The notes beneath the pieces are model-generated. The model searched no databases and was not told the DNA's origin. It was given only the letters and a program-made list of their open reading frames with translations. DNA of 60,186 nt from Shewanella sp. CG12_big_fil_rev_8_21_14_0_65_47_15 (lineage in GTDB: Bacteria; Pseudomonadota; Gammaproteobacteria; Enterobacterales; Shewanellaceae), in the NCBI RefSeq assembly GCF_002783505.1, contig NZ_PFGL01000065.1, positions 1 to 60,186 on the forward strand. Direction: 5' to 3'. The stretch's first letter is position 1. Each line of letters opens with the position of its first letter. Position numbers and translations under genes: made by a program. Shown here piece by piece: positions 9,553-18,527 of this stretch.

Positions 9553-9891
9553 TTAATCGGTAATGATATTGACTATATCGAGAATTTGACGGCTTTTTTC
9601 ATCTAATTTAATGATAGAACCTTCGACTTGAATGCTGATCCTGCCATCTTTATCTAAAGGAACGACAATACGGCCACGGTCATAGATGTCATAGTCAAGA
9701 ATATCGCCGCGGTGAAGTTTCTTCTGCCAGCCTGGTGGTAGGGGTTCTCCATGAGCCACTTTTTTCTGTAACCCTGGTGGTAAATCTTTGTCTTTCTTGC
9801 CCTGTTCATGGTCATGTTTAGCAAAGGCTAACATGGGGGTCATTAGGCTGAACGCCAGACCTGTGATAATCACTGATGTTAATTTATTCAT
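9553..9891 (-). CDS. Small exported protein with LPPG repeats (RcnB/CigR-like, tentative)
   Basis: 112 residues. The first 24 form a signal peptide ending near LAFAK. The mature part begins with a His/Lys/Asp-rich stretch, then two copies of a short unit (LPPGLQKK.. and LPPGWQKK..) each followed by a basic-Gly pair. A beta-rich C-terminal half ends in ILDIVNII. This layout resembles small periplasmic proteins grouped as RcnB or CigR-like, but I cannot assign a function. It is a single gene converging with the LysR gene. Confidence 0.65.
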   Translation of the reverse strand: MNKLTSVIITGLAFSLMTPMLAFAKHDHEQGKKDKDLPPGLQKKVAHGEPLPPGWQKKLHRGDILDYDIYDRGRIVVPLDKDGRISIQVEGSIIKLDEKSRQILDIVNIITD

Positions 9892-9975
9892 CCATGCTCC
9901 AAAAGGTGTTTAGTTGATATGGTGACAATAGAGTCTCTTAAATGAATCTTAGCTGAACGTGCTATGTCATCGGGT

Positions 9976-10440
9976 TTATTGACGGGTTAACATGAGTACC
10001 GCCTGCCATTGTTCGTTAGTAACAGGTTGAATACTCAACCTTGAACCTTTGGAAACGAGGTACATATCGGCCAATTGCGGCAGGCTTTTAATCAGACTTA
10101 AGGGAATAATATGATTAAATTTTTCGACAAAACGAATGTCGACCCTTAGCCACCTTGGCTTCGTCGGATCGGACTTAGGATCGAAATATTTTGATTCGGG
10201 ATCGAAGGCGCTGCTATCGGGATAGGCCTGTGTCATCACTTCGGCAATCCCTACAATTCCAGGGACTTTGCAGCTTGAGTGGTAAAAAAACACTTTGTCG
10301 CCTATGTGCATGGTGTCACGCATAAAATTACGCGCCTGATAGTTGCGAATGCCAAACCAAGCTTCGGTCTGGTTCGGACAAGCCTTAAGATCATCGATGC
10401 TGAATTCATCGGGCTCTGATTTCATTAGCCAATAGTTCAT
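9976..10440 (-). CDS. EVE-domain protein (THYN1-like)
   Basis: 154 residues that are almost entirely one EVE domain, a PUA-like fold known to bind modified bases in DNA or RNA. The typical N-terminus MNYWLMKSEPDEFSIDDL, the WFGIRNYQARNF segment, GDKVFFYHSS and the C-terminal LSIQPVTNEQW all fit the thymocyte nuclear protein 1 family. Its cellular target in bacteria is not established. It is monocistronic, 84 bases after the small LPPG gene on the same strand. Confidence 0.9.
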   Translation of the reverse strand: MNYWLMKSEPDEFSIDDLKACPNQTEAWFGIRNYQARNFMRDTMHIGDKVFFYHSSCKVPGIVGIAEVMTQAYPDSSAFDPESKYFDPKSDPTKPRWLRVDIRFVEKFNHIIPLSLIKSLPQLADMYLVSKGSRLSIQPVTNEQWQAVLMLTRQ

Positions 10441-10692
10441 CTTGTTTCCTTACTGCTCTTTCTGTTAATCGCTTTAATGTCCTTGAGTTTAACTTAATCT
10501 TTCCTCGTACCCTAGTTAACCATATGTATGGCTATTGTTGGCTTGATTAAGTTGCTGTTCAGATAGCACGGCTTACCCTGTGGGCATCAATGATGTTTGG
10601 TATGCCTTATGCAGTTTTCAGTGTATTAGGTAAAACGTCAATTTCGAGCTTGTTCACTGGCTCTTTGATAACCCAAATCAATGAGGTGCACT

Positions 10693-11091
10693 ATGGTAAC
10701 TTCAACAATGACGGTAACTCCAACAATGACGTCTGACTGTGGTTTGTACACTAAATATCTCAAAGATCTCACCGCGGGCGATGTGAGTTTACACCATGAT
10801 CGCATGTTGGAGTTCATCAACGATTTGACCACCCAAGGCTGGTTATTAGCTAATTTCACCTGGGACTACTGGTATAATAACAGCTACTTAGTCGACAAAC
10901 CCGCCTATATTCGCGATGCAAGTATTGCCCAATGCAAGTTGCTGCTGACCGCCATGACGCGCTTAGAAGTTTTTAGCCCCGGTGTGTTAGAAAATATGCG
11001 TCGCCAAGGTATTCTGCTGGCGATTGTCGAACGACTCCAAAGTTTGAATGTGCCTAAATCGGATACTCATTTTGAATTTATCAATCGTTAA
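10693..11091 (+). CDS. Conserved hypothetical protein (possibly DUF6508)
   Basis: About 132 residues with no signal peptide or membrane segment. The body contains a tryptophan-rich stretch (GWLLANFTWDYWYNN) followed by helices. It reminds me of DUF6508 proteins, but this is weak. The ATG at 10693 is chosen because GAGG lies six bases upstream. The first 36 bases after the start are an 18-base sequence in tandem (10696-10713 and 10714-10731), coding VTSTMT and VTPTMT, so the native start may be the ATG inside the second copy. Confidence 0.6.
   Translation: MVTSTMTVTPTMTSDCGLYTKYLKDLTAGDVSLHHDRMLEFINDLTTQGWLLANFTWDYWYNNSYLVDKPAYIRDASIAQCKLLLTAMTRLEVFSPGVLENMRRQGILLAIVERLQSLNVPKSDTHFEFINR
10696..10731 (+). 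repeat. 18-base tandem duplication at the start of the hypothetical gene
   Basis: Two copies of GTAACTNCAACAATGACG, differing at one base, in frame with the gene. The duplication adds six residues without shifting the frame. Confidence 0.9.
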
Positions 11092-11214
11092 CCCCATGGC
11101 GAATGGATTGCCATATTCTTTAGTCTAATAAGGCGCTTTTTTACTTGTGACCTAATCCGTGGATTGGTTAGTTTGGATCTCGCTAACCATAATAATAAAT
11201 GCACGGAGGCCTAA

Positions 11215-12942
11215 ATGTCTGTTTCAACTCAGCAAGCAAGCGATTCTCTCAAGCCCACACCACTCAAATACAGCGAGTTTCACGGTGTAACAACACCCGA
11301 ACTCGTTGATAAAACGATAGGCCAATATCTGGATGATATTGCTAAAGCTTATCCAGATCAGCTCGCTGTCGTGGTTCATCATCAAGATATTCGTTGGAAT
11401 TATCGTCAGTATCTCGCGCGAATCGACTCGCTCGCGACGGGGCTGCTCAAGCTTGGGATCAAACCCGGCGATAGGGTGGGGATTTGGTCGCCCAATAATA
11501 TTGAATGGTGCTTAACCCAATATGCGACCGCTAAAATTGGCGCCATTATGGTGTGTATTAACCCAGCTTATCGTCCTGAAGAACTGCAGTATGCCTTAAC
11601 CAATGTGGGGTGCCGCGCAGTCATTTGTGCCGATAGGTTTAAATCCAGCAATTACCTTGAGATGTTATATCAATTGGCGCCTGAGCTAACCACTTGCCCA
11701 GCGGGAAAATTAACTGCTAACTTGCTGCCAGAATTAGAATTTGTGATCCGCATGGGCGCTGAGAAATCCGTCGGTATGTTGAATTTTGACGACCTGCTCG
11801 TCGAGGTGACCGCCGATGATAAGCTAAACCTCGAGCGTATCGGTAAGGAATTAAGTCCCCTCAATGCGATTAATATCCAGTTCACCTCTGGTACCACGGG
11901 CAGCCCGAAAGGGGCGACGCTATCCCACCATAACATTTTGAATAATGGTTATTTAGTCGCAGAGGCGATGAAATTTACCTGTCACGATAAACTCTGCATT
12001 CCCGTTCCCCTATACCATTGTTTTGGCATGGTGCTTGGCAATTTAGTATGTTTAGCCAAAGGCGCCGCGGCCGTGTTTCCTGGAGAGTCCTTCGATCCGC
12101 TCACGACGTTGCAAGTTGTTGAAAATGAGCGTTGTACTGCCTTACATGGTGTTCCTACCATGTTTATTGCCGAGCTTGAACATCCTGAGTTTGCGCGTTT
12201 TGATTTGCGTTCTCTACGAACCGGCGTGATGGCGGGGGCGACTTGCCCAGAAGAGGTGATGCGCCGGGTACAAAACCTGATGTATATGCGGGAAGTGCTG
12301 ATTGGCTACGGTCAAACTGAATGCAGTCCGCTCAATCATATTACTGAGATAGATTCGCCGGTCGAAAAGCGGGTATTGACAGTGGGGCGAGCATTGCCCC
12401 ATACCGAAGTGAAAATCGTCGATGAATTTGGCGAAGTACTGCCGATTAACCAACCCGGCGAAGTCTGTAGCCGGGGGTATTGCATTATGCAGTGCTATTG
12501 GAACGATCCCGGCAAAACGGCGGCAACCATAGACAGTGAGGGTTGGTTGCATTCGGGTGACATTGGTCAAATGGATGAACAAGGTTATGTGCAAATTGTT
12601 GGCCGCATTAAAGATATGATCATTCGCGGTGGTGAAAATATCTATCCCCGTGAGATTGAAGAGAAACTCTACACCCATAAGGATGTGCAGGATGCGGCGG
12701 TCTTTGGGGTACAAAGCGATAAATACGGTGAGGAAGTCTGTGCTTGGATCAAAGTTCGCTCAGGAGTCACGATTTCAGAGGCGGATATTCGGCATTTCCT
12801 CACCGAGAAGTTTGCCTACTTTAAGGTGCCGCGCTATATCAAATTTGTGGATCAGTATCCTATGACTGTGACAGGTAAAATCCAAAAATTCAAAATGCGT
12901 GAGCTTATGTACCAAGAACTATATCAAGATATTAATGCATAA
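11215..12942 (+). CDS. AMP-forming acyl-CoA synthetase (fatty-acid CoA ligase type)
   Basis: 575-residue adenylate-forming enzyme. The ATP-binding P-loop TSGTTGSPKGATLSH, the core YGQTECSP, the W(L)HSGDIG hinge region and the C-terminal lysine in MTVTGKIQKFKM are all present. It activates a carboxylic acid, likely a medium or long-chain fatty acid, as an acyl-adenylate and transfers it to CoA. The close resemblance is to FadD-like proteins annotated as AMP-binding or acyl-CoA synthetases. A GGAGG-type site (CACGGAGGCC) lies upstream of the ATG. It stands alone and is followed by a terminator. Confidence 0.92.
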   Translation: MSVSTQQASDSLKPTPLKYSEFHGVTTPELVDKTIGQYLDDIAKAYPDQLAVVVHHQDIRWNYRQYLARIDSLATGLLKLGIKPGDRVGIWSPNNIEWCLTQYATAKIGAIMVCINPAYRPEELQYALTNVGCRAVICADRFKSSNYLEMLYQLAPELTTCPAGKLTANLLPELEFVIRMGAEKSVGMLNFDDLLVEVTADDKLNLERIGKELSPLNAINIQFTSGTTGSPKGATLSHHNILNNGYLVAEAMKFTCHDKLCIPVPLYHCFGMVLGNLVCLAKGAAAVFPGESFDPLTTLQVVENERCTALHGVPTMFIAELEHPEFARFDLRSLRTGVMAGATCPEEVMRRVQNLMYMREVLIGYGQTECSPLNHITEIDSPVEKRVLTVGRALPHTEVKIVDEFGEVLPINQPGEVCSRGYCIMQCYWNDPGKTAATIDSEGWLHSGDIGQMDEQGYVQIVGRIKDMIIRGGENIYPREIEEKLYTHKDVQDAAVFGVQSDKYGEEVCAWIKVRSGVTISEADIRHFLTEKFAYFKVPRYIKFVDQYPMTVTGKIQKFKMRELMYQELYQDINA

Positions 12943-12978
12943 CTCTACCAGCATGAGATTATCTTGATTATGCCCTTT

Positions 12979-12996
12979 CAAGCCGCATAGGCGGCT
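12979..12996. terminator. Terminator after the acyl-CoA synthetase
   Basis: AAGCCGC-ATAG-GCGGCTT, seven perfect pairs, 36 bases after the stop. An AT-rich but not T-pure tail follows. Confidence 0.6.
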
Positions 12997-13029
12997 TGAG
13001 TTATATAATTTGTCATAATTCTTCACTTT

Positions 13030-13401
13030 CCCATAGGTGTCGTGAAAGATTATGTGAATACCGATGTGCTCGATAGCATGATCGTATCGGGTGTCCAACC
13101 CGTAGAAGCCGTCACTTCGGACGAACATAATATTAAAAAAGTGGCCGCAGGCCGTGTTGATGCGGCGGTAATCGATGTGAATGTGTTGCATTACTTATTG
13201 AAACAAAAAAATCTGCAGCCAGTGGCGGATAAGCTGCAAATTAATCGACAGCTTCTTGCAAATAAACAACTTTATATTGCCTTTAGAAACAATGATGAAG
13301 GCCGTCGCTGGCGGGACATAGTCGATCGTGGGTTGGCACAAATTGATGTCGAAGCCCTAGCCAATGATCTGCTCTACCATGACGACGCTGTAATGGAATA
13401 G
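13030..13401 (+). pseudogene. C-terminal remnant of a periplasmic solute-binding protein (SBP_bac_3 type)
   Basis: The open frame from GTG 13042 codes for 119 residues matching the second half of family-3 solute-binding proteins: the VEAVTSDEHNIKKVAAGRVD segment, the AAVIDVNVLHYLL segment, and a final NDEGRRWRDIVDRGLAQI helix. Homology continues upstream of any start codon: the same frame reads FPIGVVKDYVNTD, the usual start of the second lobe, and is stopped at 13006. The first lobe and the signal peptide are gone, replaced by the terminator of the neighbouring gene. A protein with no signal peptide and half a binding cleft cannot work as a solute receptor, so I call it a gene relic. Confidence 0.75.
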
Positions 13402-13484
13402 TTCCTGTCATACCGCTGTCGTAATTTGCCATTAGCATCGGTTTAACGGTATGAGTCATTGCTCATCTCATTATTCTGGATGAT

Positions 13485-14513
13485 ATGGATAAACTTCCCT
13501 TTGAGTTAGATACACTGCAACAACTGATCGATACTCATCATCGTCAGTTGCAGTACCAAATCCTCGCCGACATTCCCTTTCGCAATGAACATTTCCCACT
13601 CTATAGTGTTGAACTTGGGGTGATTGTCGAGCCATGTCCAACCGTGTTGTTTGTCGGTGGTGTACACGGCGTCGAGCGCATTGGTGCTCAGGTGATGTTG
13701 GCGCTGCTGAGCAGTTTGCTGCAACGCCTGGTGTGGGATAAACATTTACAACAATTACTGACGGGAATAAGGCTCGCCTTTGTCCCTGTGGTCAACCCTG
13801 TCGGTTTGTTTCTGGAAACCCGAGGTAATGGCAATCAAGTGGATTTGATGCGCAATGCCCCGATAGAATCCACTGAAAAAGTGTCTTTTATGGTTGGAGG
13901 TCAGCGTTTATCCCCCCGTCTGCCATGGTTTCGCGGCATTGGCGGAATGGAACTTGAGACAGCTGCTTTAGTTGCCTATGTGCAACAGCTACTCAAGCGT
14001 AGTACGAGTTTGATTTCATTAGATGCTCATTCAGGATTCGGCTTGAGCGATCATATTTGGTTTCCCTATGCCCATACCCGCGCCGCCTTTGAGAATGCTC
14101 ATTTTATCTTTCACCTTAAGCAATTGTTTGAAATGAGCTATCCCCACCACGGTCATTATCGATTAGCACCACAGAGCCAGTTTTATCGTACCCACGGGGA
14201 TATTTGGGATTATCTCTATCGCCAGCATCTGGGGGAGACGTCGAATGCTAGGGTGCCCTTTTTGCCACTGACACTTGAAATGGGATCTTGGGCATGGATA
14301 AAAAAAAATCCAAGGCAGATCTTTAATTTTGCAGGTTTTTTTAATCCACAGAAAACCCATCGTCACCACAGGATTTTGCGCAGGCACACAGTGCTGATGC
14401 AATTTTTGATGGAGGTGGCCTATGCTAAGGAATTAGAGCAATTATCACCTGAGCGTTTAGCCGAATTGGCCCATAGCGCACAGCATTTTTGGTATCGGGA
14501 GGCTAAGTCATGA
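13485..14513 (+). CDS. M14-family zinc metallocarboxypeptidase-like protein
   Basis: 342 residues with the zinc-binding HGVE motif (VGGVHGVERIG) near residue 63, a second His in SLDAHSGFG and the catalytic-type Glu in LTLEMGSW. This pattern fits M14 carboxypeptidases of the small bacterial type (DUF2817-like). No signal peptide is seen, so it probably acts in the cytoplasm on a peptide or an amide. Its last four bases overlap the start of the next gene (ATGA), so the two are translated together. Confidence 0.8.
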   Translation: MDKLPFELDTLQQLIDTHHRQLQYQILADIPFRNEHFPLYSVELGVIVEPCPTVLFVGGVHGVERIGAQVMLALLSSLLQRLVWDKHLQQLLTGIRLAFVPVVNPVGLFLETRGNGNQVDLMRNAPIESTEKVSFMVGGQRLSPRLPWFRGIGGMELETAALVAYVQQLLKRSTSLISLDAHSGFGLSDHIWFPYAHTRAAFENAHFIFHLKQLFEMSYPHHGHYRLAPQSQFYRTHGDIWDYLYRQHLGETSNARVPFLPLTLEMGSWAWIKKNPRQIFNFAGFFNPQKTHRHHRILRRHTVLMQFLMEVAYAKELEQLSPERLAELAHSAQHFWYREAKS

Positions 14514-15388
14514 CGACTTGGGTGTTATTACGCGGTTTAATGCGAGATCAGCGTCATTGGCATGGTTTTGATCAGCGTCTTCGGCTGAAGGGATTGAGAG
14601 TCTTAACACCCGATCTTCCCGGAAATGGCCGGCTCACGCATATAAAGAGTCCGCTGAACATCGCCGACTATGCCGCGGCGGTATGGCAGCAAATCGATGA
14701 GTACTGCTGTGAAACTGAACCCTTATATCTGCTCGGTTTATCCATGGGGGGAATGTTGGCAATGGAGATGGCACGCCAGCGACCATGGCAGATAAAACAG
14801 GTATTTATCCTGAACAGTAGCGCTGCTAATTTATCACCTTGGTATCAAAGATTTAATCTAATTAATGCCCTCAAAGCGGTTTTCTTGAGGAAAAAAGGCA
14901 AAGATCTGAACCCGATAGAATCGACTATTGTACGTTTGACCAGTTTTCGTCACTGCAATGATAGGCATCTTATTGTCCATTGGAGCCAATTGCGTAAGAC
15001 GTCTTGCCCCAGTTTGAGTAACACATGGCGCCAACTTTGGGCGGCATTTATCTATCAATGCCCAAGTACACTTTTTGTCCCGGTTAGCATACTTTGCGGT
15101 GACCGTGATGCCCTAGTGAGTATTGAATCCAGTCGAGCCTTGGCAAGGCATTTTCAAACCGCATTAATCGTATTGGCCTATTGTGGCCATGATGCGGCGA
15201 TCGATGTGCCTGCTAAGTTGACACACTATCTGTTGGCATTGGCACCATCGGTAGCGCTCCCCAAATCCACTTTACTGGCCGAAACAAGCATCAATAATGT
15301 TCACATACTGGATGAAGAACTGAGGCAAAAGGAGACCGGGCTGCTGGCATGGGATAAAAAAGCGCTATCCAATGTTGAATGTGAATAG
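14510..15388 (+). CDS. Alpha/beta hydrolase
   Basis: 292-residue serine hydrolase. Nucleophile elbow GLSMGGML, acid in GDRDALVS and His in CGHDAAIDVP give a full catalytic triad; an early PDLPGNGR loop is typical of the fold. It overlaps the M14 peptidase gene by four bases, suggesting a shared substrate or pathway. The substrate cannot be deduced. The last 20 or so residues extend past the usual fold and are encoded over a hairpin (GCGCTAT ... ATAGCGC) at the 3' end that may help end transcription. Confidence 0.85.
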   Translation: MTTWVLLRGLMRDQRHWHGFDQRLRLKGLRVLTPDLPGNGRLTHIKSPLNIADYAAAVWQQIDEYCCETEPLYLLGLSMGGMLAMEMARQRPWQIKQVFILNSSAANLSPWYQRFNLINALKAVFLRKKGKDLNPIESTIVRLTSFRHCNDRHLIVHWSQLRKTSCPSLSNTWRQLWAAFIYQCPSTLFVPVSILCGDRDALVSIESSRALARHFQTALIVLAYCGHDAAIDVPAKLTHYLLALAPSVALPKSTLLAETSINNVHILDEELRQKETGLLAWDKKALSNVECE

Positions 15389-15418
15389 CGCCTATCTTCG
15401 GTTAAGCTCCGTTGGTTA

Positions 15419-15826
15419 TTAAGTTTTAGCCACTACGGTTTGACCTATTGGGGTGAGGCTTAACAGTGCCAATTTAATATGCTGGATCCCAAATGGGATC
15501 CCGATTATGGTCACAAAGCAGGCGAGGGCATGGACTAAGTGGCCTATGGCTAACCAGATCCCGAAGAGTAAGAACCAAATAATATTGCCTATCATGCCAA
15601 AGGCGCCAGTGCCTAAATCTTCACGTCCCGTTAGATGGCGGCGATTCATTTGTTCTTGACCGAAGGGCCAGAAGGTCATCTCACCGATAACAAAGCAGGC
15701 GCGTCCAAAGGGAATGCCGATAATACTGATAAAACACAAAATACCGGCGAGCCACCAAGCCAGTCCCATCACAAACCCTCCTAGGACAAACCACGCAATA
15801 TTGAATACTAAGCGTAAAAGCGCCAT
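15419..15826 (-). CDS. yccF: YccF-domain inner-membrane protein
   Basis: 135 residues made of two copies of the YccF repeat. Each has a hydrophobic helix followed by an IIGIPFG motif (FISIIGIPFGRACF and FVTIIGIPFGIQH). The proteins are integral membrane proteins of unknown function. It converges with the alpha/beta hydrolase gene. Confidence 0.88.
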   Translation of the reverse strand: MALLRLVFNIAWFVLGGFVMGLAWWLAGILCFISIIGIPFGRACFVIGEMTFWPFGQEQMNRRHLTGREDLGTGAFGMIGNIIWFLLFGIWLAIGHLVHALACFVTIIGIPFGIQHIKLALLSLTPIGQTVVAKT

Positions 15827-16061
15827 GGAAAACTCCTTATTATCTTACAGACTTGTTTTATTGGCCTATGGCTTGGGTACTATGCCATCGCCGAACGTTA
15901 ATATTGATATAGCGAGAATTGTGCCAGTTATTTTATTACTAATAATCAGCTGCTTAACTTGTTTTTGTTCGGTGCTGATTGTGAGTTTCACCAAAAAGTC
16001 GTGAAATTGCTAATTTCTTAAGGACATGTTTTGTAAAGGGACGTTACACTAGCCTATACCT

Positions 16062-17027
16062 TTGAGAGATCAAGACGTCTATCGTTTGAGTGCCCTGATG
16101 TTCGCTAATACCCCCGTAGAAAAGATGTTTTTTGCCGGCCGAGACATTTTTCTAAAACGTGATGATTTATTGCATCCGGACTTTAGTGGTAATAAGGCCC
16201 GTAAGTTTGCCTATTTTTTAGCACATGAATTTACCGGTGTTAAAAAAGTGATCTGTCATGGCTCACCACAGGCTAACTCCCTTTATTCACTCTCGGCCCT
16301 TGCCAGCATCAAAGGTTGGCAGTGTGATTTTTATGTCGATCATATCGCTAGCCATATCCTTAACAACCCTTCGGGAAATTATGCTGCAGCAGTGGCGAAT
16401 GGCGCCAATATTATCGATTTGAGTCGGTTAGGGGGCTTGAACCCGGATGTGGGGACTCGGTGCCAAGCGTATATCGAACAGCAGGTATTACCCTATGAGC
16501 CCGCAGCGCTTTTTATTCCCGAAGGCGGACGCTGTGGTTACGCCGAATATGGCGTGAGCATACTCGCAAACGAGATAGTCGTGTGGTCAAAAATGCATAA
16601 TATCTCGGATTTAAAGGTGTTTTTACCCTCGGGAACGGGGACCACTGCGCTGTTTTTAAATCAGTATTTTATTCGGCAACAAACGGATATTCGTGTCGTG
16701 ACCTGTGCTGTTGTTGGCGGGGATGCCTATCTGAGGCAACAGTTTTCGATGCTGAATTCAGATATCAGAGAACATCCACAGATAGTGAATGTGGGCAAGA
16801 AATACCATTTTGGAAAACTTTATCCGGAATTTTATGCCATGTGGCAGCGGGTCTGCGCCTCAGGGGTGCAGTTTGACCTGCTCTACGATCCCTTAGGTTT
16901 TATTGTGCTTGAGGATTATTTACAGCGTAGTGAACCAGGTGTTGTGATGTATTTGCATCAAGGCGGATTATTGGGGAACGAAACCATGTTGCCACGTTAT
17001 CAGCGTAAATTCGCAAGTGATATTTAA
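16062..17027 (+). CDS. PLP-dependent enzyme, ACC deaminase / D-cysteine desulfhydrase family
   Basis: 321 residues of the fold-II PLP family. The cofactor lysine is in DFSGNKARKFAY, and the phosphate-binding loop is probably LPSGTGTTAL. Relatives deaminate 1-aminocyclopropane-1-carboxylate or degrade D-cysteine; the exact substrate is not clear from motifs alone. The start is uncertain: the TTG at 16062 opens the longest frame, and an ATG at 16098 (MFANTPVEKM) is the alternative. Neither has a good ribosome binding site. Confidence 0.78.
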   Translation: MRDQDVYRLSALMFANTPVEKMFFAGRDIFLKRDDLLHPDFSGNKARKFAYFLAHEFTGVKKVICHGSPQANSLYSLSALASIKGWQCDFYVDHIASHILNNPSGNYAAAVANGANIIDLSRLGGLNPDVGTRCQAYIEQQVLPYEPAALFIPEGGRCGYAEYGVSILANEIVVWSKMHNISDLKVFLPSGTGTTALFLNQYFIRQQTDIRVVTCAVVGGDAYLRQQFSMLNSDIREHPQIVNVGKKYHFGKLYPEFYAMWQRVCASGVQFDLLYDPLGFIVLEDYLQRSEPGVVMYLHQGGLLGNETMLPRYQRKFASDI

Positions 17028-17056
17028 GAAAACCGCGCAATAAAACACGTATATTA

Positions 17057-17317
17057 TTAGGGAACGAGGCGATTTCGTTTCAGGATCTTATAGGTTCGAA
17101 CGCCCATTTTTTCGAGGTTTTTTAAGTCCTTTAAACTAGGGGGAAACTCACTATATTGCCAGTAGCTTATTTCTGCATCGAGCATTTCAAGCATTTTTTT
17201 CGAGCAACCTAAACATTCTCCCTGGCACATTTGCGCCTCATCTAAATGAAATGGAATGCTGTCTTTAATTAAGCTAATCATGTCCTGCATAGCGACTTTT
17301 GTGTTGGGTTTTGGCAT
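17057..17317 (-). CDS. Small conserved hypothetical protein with a cysteine cluster
   Basis: 86 residues, cytoplasmic, ending in a basic tail. The notable feature is the cluster CQGECLGCSKKML (three cysteines in eight residues), which could bind a metal, although a fourth ligand is not obvious. The rest is helical. I do not recognise a named family. It converges with the PLP enzyme gene. Confidence 0.6.
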   Translation of the reverse strand: MPKPNTKVAMQDMISLIKDSIPFHLDEAQMCQGECLGCSKKMLEMLDAEISYWQYSEFPPSLKDLKNLEKMGVRTYKILKRNRLVP

Positions 17318-17399
17318 GACTCAGTGTTGAACGGGGGCTTCTAGTACGAATATTAGCGAATGCGGAAATGAAAATAAGTGATCTGGGTCTGATATACAC

Positions 17400-17449
17400 A
17401 TTTGGTTCGGCAGATATCTGTGTGAGCAAGATATAGCCAGAACCAAATG
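17400..17449. repeat. Long imperfect inverted repeat in a gene-poor stretch
   Basis: ATTTGGTTC at 17400-17408 pairs with GAACCAAAT at 17441-17449, and GGC/GATATC inside pairs with GATAT/GCC after one bulge. It has no T run, so it is not a simple terminator. It might be a regulatory hairpin, a small-RNA end, or the edge of a short mobile repeat. Confidence 0.5.
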
Positions 17450-17585
17450 GGTTTCGTCAAAGAGACGTCGTGGGATAGCAAGTCGTGATATTTCGCTATC
17501 GGCTGCTTAAGTTATCGGTACGGTGAGGGAAATGGAAACCGAATTAACCTTGTTTAAGCAAGCGGTATTAAGGTACTAAGGTGAC

Positions 17586-17759
17586 TTATTTGTTTGCTGA
17601 CAATAACCATTTCATAAAGCTGATGGCTTCTGTACGCTTAGAAAAAGTCTGTCTGTTTTTACCTTGTCTATCGGTAAAAGCAATTGAGGTTTTATTTACT
17701 GAGATTGAATCTACAGGGAAGTTCACTGTAATTTCATGTCCATTAATTTTGTATGACAT
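17586..17759 (-). CDS. 57-residue conserved hypothetical protein
   Basis: MSYKINGHEITVNF..., a small hydrophilic protein that looks like a single beta-rich domain (alternating polar and hydrophobic residues up to SIAFTDRQGKN, then one helix). AAAGGAG lies eight bases before the ATG at 17759, which is a strong translation signal; a GTG at 17768 is too close to it. The opposite strand also has an open frame here, but it has no ribosome binding site. Function unknown. Confidence 0.65.
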   Translation of the reverse strand: MSYKINGHEITVNFPVDSISVNKTSIAFTDRQGKNRQTFSKRTEAISFMKWLLSANK

Positions 17760-18400
17760 ATGCCACACTCCTTTTTTGTTAATTCACCCATAGGTGAGAT
17801 AGTTGTAACTATAAAATATCCTTAGCAATTGTGCGAAAGATTCGTTCTATTGAGTATCGAGGTTACCCCATCTTTGATTCATTAATCAAGAGATGCTTAA
17901 TCGATAAATAATACATGCTGTCGATTATGCCAATGGAATAACTTGATTCTGCCAGTTGACCATAGCTTAATGACAATACTATGACAACGTGGAGAACAGT
18001 AAGTTCACAGACATAACCACATGATTTTAGTGGTATCGAATGCTTGAGCTTATGGGGTTTTGCTTGTAGTAGGCTTTCTTTATGAGGACCGAACTCTGAT
18101 TGCTAATGGTCAGGCTGGTTTAAAAAGGTAAACAACAAGGTGTATCTCAAAACGACGTGCAGTATATCAACAAAAACAGCTTATGCAAGTTTAATTTTTA
18201 TTCAATGTGATTATTTGTTGATTAATATTGAGTTGACGTGAATTGTTTCTGGCTATTTATTTGATTTAAAGAGTGAAGCTTGGTATGGGTCATGTTCTTA
18301 TCTTGTATTTAGCGGCAATGCTGAGTGTCCATATTGCGGCTTTTTAGGCGAATAGGGTGCGGCTATTTCTTGCAAATTGAATAAAAAATTCTCGAAAATA
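17760..18400. other. Gene-poor AT-rich stretch
   Basis: I see no supported gene over about 640 bases. One plus-strand frame around 18260-18350 ends in NAECPYCGFLGE, which contains a zinc-finger-like CPYC, but it has no start codon or ribosome binding site and may be a relic or chance. The stretch could hold an unrecognised small RNA. Confidence 0.5.
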
Positions 18401-18437
18401 GAAAAAATCCCACTGAAATAGGTCATTTCAATGGGAT
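18401..18437 (-). terminator. Terminator of the sigma/anti-sigma operon
   Basis: On the minus strand ATCCCATTGAAAT pairs with ATTTCAGTGGGAT and is followed by TTTTTTC. It lies about 90 bases after the anti-sigma stop codon. Confidence 0.85.
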
Positions 18438-18527
18438 CCATGGCTTTAATTCAGTAACTGAAGATTTAATAACGGACTCATTTAAAAAACGGTGTGAATA
18501 AGTCATGTTAAAGCACAGGCTAAAGGC

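Noticed and set aside
12214..12714. 166-residue open frame antisense to the acyl-CoA synthetase
   Set aside because: It lies wholly inside the conserved synthetase gene, and its translation has no recognisable domain.
17581..17793. 70-residue plus-strand frame opposite the 57-residue gene
   Set aside because: GTG start without a ribosome binding site, while the opposite strand has AAAGGAG before an ATG.
18255..18350. Zinc-finger-like frame ending NAECPYCGFLGE
   Set aside because: No start codon or ribosome binding site, stops shortly upstream; too short to separate from chance.
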